Part shown: piece by piece, positions 61,255 to 64,000 of the stretch
Position numbering within the stretch: position 1 is the stretch's first letter
How the letters are laid out: each line of letters starts with the position of its first letter
Source of the DNA: Paractinoplanes abujensis
GTDB taxonomy: Bacteria > Actinomycetota > Actinomycetes > Mycobacteriales > Micromonosporaceae
Length of the DNA stretch: 64,000 bases
Assembly (NCBI RefSeq): GCF_014204895.1
Contig: NZ_JACHMF010000001.1
Coordinates: 7,130,001 to 7,194,000, forward strand
Reading direction: 5' to 3'
Position numbers and translations under genes: made by a program
Notes under the pieces: model-generated
Seen by the model: the letters and a program-made list of their open reading frames with translations, nothing else
What the model was told of the DNA's origin: nothing
Database searches by the model: none

Positions 61255-62445
61255 TCAGACGTAGCGCTCGAGGATGGAGGCCTCGGCCAGCCGGGACAAC
61301 CCTTCCCGTACGCCCCGGGCCCGCGCGTCGCCGACGCCCTCGACCGCCTGCAGGTCCTCCACTGTTGCGCCGAGCAGGCGCTGGAGGCTGCCGAAGTGGT
61401 CGACCAGCCGGTCGACGATCTGGGTGGGCAGGCGGGGCACCTTGGCCAGCAGCCGGAAGCCGCGGGGCGAGACCGCCGCGTCGAGCGAGTCGGTCGCCCC
61501 CGGATAGCCGATGGCCTTGGCCACCGCGACCAGGTCGATCATCTCGGTGGCGGTGAGCAGGTCGAGCTCGACCAGCGCCTCGTCGAGTGTGCGGGCTTTG
61601 CGGCCGGTCGGCAGGTAGTCGCGGATGACCAGGGTGCGGTCGGCGTCGACCCCCGCCATGAGCTCGTCGAGCTGCAGGGCCAGCAGGCGGCCGTCGGTGC
61701 CCAGCTCGACCACGTAACCCGAGATCTCGTCGGCGATGCGCCGCACCATTTCCAGCCGCTGCACGACCGCGACCGCGTCACGCACGGTGACCAGGTCTTC
61801 GATCTCGAGGGCGGAGAGGGTGCCGGACACCTCGTCGAGGCGCAGCTTGTAACGCTCGAGGGTGGCCAGCGCCTGGTTGGCCCGCGACAGGATGGCCGCC
61901 GAGTCGTCGAGGACGTGCCGCTGCCCGTTCACGTAGAGCCCGATGATGTGCATCGACTGGCTCACCGAGATCACCGGGAAGCCGGTCTGCTTGGCCACCC
62001 GCTCGGCCGTGCGGTGCCGGGTGCCGGATTCCTCGGAATGAATCGCCGGGTCGGGCATCAAGTGCACCGCGGCCCGCACGATGCGGGTGCCGTCGCTCGA
62101 CATCACGACCGCGCCGTCCATCTTGCACAGCTCGCGCAGGCGGGTCGCGGAGAACTCGACATCGAGCGGGAAGCCGCCGGTGCAGATGCTCTCGACGACG
62201 GCGTCGTGCCCGAGCACGATCAGCGCGCCGGTGCGCCCGCGCAGGATGCGCTCGAGGCCGTCGCGCAGCGCGGTGCCGGGGGCCATGAGCGCCAGATTGG
62301 CGCGCAGCGGATCGCCGCTCACACCGCCGCCCGTGAGGCCGGGGCCGGTCGGCGCGGTGGGCGCCGGACGATGCACCGAGCCGTTGACCCCTGGTCGCGG
62401 CGTCGGGCTGGCGGCGGGCTTGGAACCATCGCGGTCGAGCGGCAC
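61255..62445 (-). CDS. disA: DNA integrity scanning diadenylate cyclase DisA
   Basis: Octameric enzyme making c-di-AMP while scanning DNA for branched structures. 396 aa: DAC domain with Asp110-Gly-Ala112 (MDGAVV) and Arg143-His-Arg145 (GTRHRTAER), a long helical spine, and C-terminal HhH domain ([23 protein letters not shown]). The first ~45 residues are a Pro-rich extension relative to usual ~357-aa DisA. Downstream of radA in the same direction, as in other genomes. Confidence 0.95.
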   Translation of the reverse strand: MPLDRDGSKPAASPTPRPGVNGSVHRPAPTAPTGPGLTGGGVSGDPLRANLALMAPGTALRDGLERILRGRTGALIVLGHDAVVESICTGGFPLDVEFSATRLRELCKMDGAVVMSSDGTRIVRAAVHLMPDPAIHSEESGTRHRTAERVAKQTGFPVISVSQSMHIIGLYVNGQRHVLDDSAAILSRANQALATLERYKLRLDEVSGTLSALEIEDLVTVRDAVAVVQRLEMVRRIADEISGYVVELGTDGRLLALQLDELMAGVDADRTLVIRDYLPTGRKARTLDEALVELDLLTATEMIDLVAVAKAIGYPGATDSLDAAVSPRGFRLLAKVPRLPTQIVDRLVDHFGSLQRLLGATVEDLQAVEGVGDARARGVREGLSRLAEASILERYV

Positions 62446-62457
62446 CTGGACATTCTA
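62446..62457 (-). promoter_or_regulatory. putative -10 for leaderless disA mRNA
   Basis: Minus-strand TAGAAT (62457-62452) is six bases before the GTG at 62445; no SD. It is the closest match to the -10 consensus among such sites here. Confidence 0.5.
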
Positions 62458-62518
62458 CGGACTGTCATCCAGCGCAACGAGGCGTGGTTCGATGAATGCT
62501 CCGTAGCGTGATGAAACG

Positions 62519-63937
62519 TCACCGTCGGTCACCGCCATGGGCGGCCGACGCGCGGGCCGCCGACTGCAGGGCCGAGCGCAGATCGCTCACCTCGATCACC
62601 TCGATGCCGCGGGGCGCCTCGGGGGCACAGCCGGGCGGCACCAGCGCCACCTTGAACCCCAGCCGGGCCGCCTCGGCCAGCCGCCGGCCGACCGCACCGA
62701 CCCGCCGGATCTCGCCGGTCAGCCCGACCTCGCCGATCGCCACGAGATGCGGGGCCATCGCCAGGTCGAGACCGCCGGAGGCGACCGCGAGCGCCATCGC
62801 CAGGTCAGCCGACGGTTCGATCAGGCGGATGCCGCCGACCGTGGCCGCGAAGACCTCACGGTTGTAGAGCTTGAGCTGTTTGGTGCGGCGTTCGAGCACG
62901 GCGAGCACCATGGCCAGCCGGGCGCTGTCGAGGCCGGACACCGTGCGCCGCGGTGAGCCCTGCACCTCGGCCCCGATCAGCGCCTGCACCTCGGTGACCA
63001 GCGCCCGCCGGCCCTCCATGGCCACGGTGACGCAGGTGCCGGGCACGGGCTCGTTGTATCGCGTGAGGAACAGGCCGGACGGGTCGGGCAGGCTGGCGAT
63101 GCCGCCCTCGTGCATCTCGAAGCAGCCCACCTCGTCGGCCGCGCCGAACCGGTTTTTCACACCGCGCACGAGGCGCAGCGACGAATGCTTGTCGCCCTCG
63201 AAGTGGAGCACGACGTCGACCAGGTGCTCGAGCACGCGAGGCCCGGCGACCTGCCCGTCCTTGGTGACGTGACCGACCAGCACGGTGGCGATGCCCCGCT
63301 CCTTGGCCACGCCGACCAGCGCCGCGGTGACCGCCCGGACCTGGGTGACGCCGCCCGAGACGCCCTCGGTGCCCGGGGCCGAGATCGTCTGCACCGAGTC
63401 GACGATGAGCAGGCCGGGCTTGACCGCGTCGAGGTGGCCGAGCACCGCGCCGAGGTCGCTCTCGGAGGCCAGAAAGAGCTTGTCGTGCAGGGCGCCGAGC
63501 CGCTCGGCGCGCAGCCGCACCTGGCTCACCGACTCCTCACCACTGACCACCAGGGACGGTGAGCCGGCGCCGGCCGCCCACTGCTGGGCCACGTCGAGCA
63601 GCAGAGTGGATTTGCCCACACCGGGCTCGCCCGCCAGCAGCACCACCGCGCCGGGCACCAGGCCGCCGCCGAGCACCCGGTCGAGCTCGCCCACGTTGGT
63701 CGGCACAGCCTTGGCCGGGGCGGCGCTGATCTGCGCGATCGGCCGGGCCGGCTCGGCGGGCAGGCGCGAGCTGACCACCCGCCCGGCACCGAGCGGGGTG
63801 CTCACCGTGGACTCGATGACCGAGCCCCACTCACCGCACTCGGGACAGCGGCCCAGCCATTTCGGCGGCTGGTGGCCGCAGGCGTCGCAGACGAAGGCGG
63901 GTCGGGCGGCCTTCGCGGCCGTGCGGGACGTCGTCAC
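62519..63937 (-). CDS. radA: DNA repair protein RadA (Sms)
   Basis: RecA-like recombination helicase processing branched intermediates. 472 aa: C4 zinc finger Cys17, Cys20, Cys31, Cys34; Walker A GEPGVGKST (103-111); RadA motif KNRFG (261-265); and Lon-protease-like C-terminal domain. GTG 63937 is preceded by TAGCTT six bases upstream and has no SD. Confidence 0.95.
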   Translation of the reverse strand: MTTSRTAAKAARPAFVCDACGHQPPKWLGRCPECGEWGSVIESTVSTPLGAGRVVSSRLPAEPARPIAQISAAPAKAVPTNVGELDRVLGGGLVPGAVVLLAGEPGVGKSTLLLDVAQQWAAGAGSPSLVVSGEESVSQVRLRAERLGALHDKLFLASESDLGAVLGHLDAVKPGLLIVDSVQTISAPGTEGVSGGVTQVRAVTAALVGVAKERGIATVLVGHVTKDGQVAGPRVLEHLVDVVLHFEGDKHSSLRLVRGVKNRFGAADEVGCFEMHEGGIASLPDPSGLFLTRYNEPVPGTCVTVAMEGRRALVTEVQALIGAEVQGSPRRTVSGLDSARLAMVLAVLERRTKQLKLYNREVFAATVGGIRLIEPSADLAMALAVASGGLDLAMAPHLVAIGEVGLTGEIRRVGAVGRRLAEAARLGFKVALVPPGCAPEAPRGIEVIEVSDLRSALQSAARASAAHGGDRR

Positions 63938-63949
63938 CCCGCAAAGCTA
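63938..63949 (-). promoter_or_regulatory. putative -10 for leaderless radA mRNA
   Basis: Minus-strand TAGCTT (63949-63944) followed by six bases and the GTG at 63937, the same geometry as disA and folP. Confidence 0.4.
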
Positions 63950-64000
63950 GCGGGACGGTACGACAATTACTCGTGCTCCTCCCCGGTCTCACCCGGCGCG

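Overview
This is a high-GC actinobacterial chromosome segment, most likely from Micromonosporaceae and Actinoplanes-like. The evidence is the very high G+C, the many GTG starts, the Lsr2, ClpC, mycosin/EccC/EccD and DisA genes, and gene order. The backbone ppa-dacB-DUF2342-tilS-hpt-ftsH-folE-folP-folB-folK-DUF3180-(Rv3604c-like)-DUF2520-panC-panD-coaX-lsr2-clpC-mutY-disA-radA follows the order I know from Mycobacterium tuberculosis (Rv3628 down to Rv3585). The genes that interrupt this backbone are the accessory content.

Layout. 1-693: end of a TauE/SafE-type exporter. 694-1673: gene-free island of tandem repeats. 1674-8592: partial type VII secretion locus (mycosin and EccC on the minus strand, EccD divergent), with no Esx substrates, EccB or EccE in view. 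8701-17058: housekeeping block (pyrophosphatase, PBP4-type carboxypeptidase, DUF2342 protein, TilS, Hpt, FtsH, FolE). 17055-31213: about 14.4 kb inserted between folE and folP. It carries a MarR/AhpD-like pair, a Rid protein, an FtsK-like ATPase with a membrane partner, and a minus-strand gene train. That train looks like a minimal Gram-positive type IV secretion machine: VirB2-like, VirB3/PrgI-like, VirB4-like, VirB6-like and VirB8-like proteins, then a lytic transglycosylase/M23 hydrolase. No relaxase or integrase is visible. 31509-37486: folP-folB-folK-DUF3180 and several membrane proteins.

37512-39688: an orphan NuoD paralogue translationally coupled to a MidA/NDUFAF7-type methyltransferase. 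39689-41018: two perfect DnaA boxes, a decayed IS30 element and a 46-bp tandem repeat. 41019-47522: pantothenate/CoA and NAD synthesis (DUF2520, PanC, PanD, NadB, NadC, CoaX) with a septum-formation-type lipoprotein. 48102-51332: Lsr2 and ClpC, separated by a strong terminator, three DnaA-like boxes and a ClgR-like site. 51433-55310: an arabinan-degrading GH43/GH51 pair. 55440-58770: MutY, an ACT-domain protein, peptide deformylase, a lipoprotein and a 2'-5' RNA ligase-like protein. 58792-61252: Ltp-like lipoprotein and small membrane proteins. 61255-63937: DisA (c-di-AMP synthase) and RadA.

No tRNA, rRNA or CRISPR array was recognised. Start codons were chosen from Shine-Dalgarno sites, overlaps with neighbours, and a recurrent leaderless arrangement (a TAnnnT-type -10 hexamer 6-8 nt before GTG/ATG). 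All family names are judgements by eye from motifs; no database search was run.
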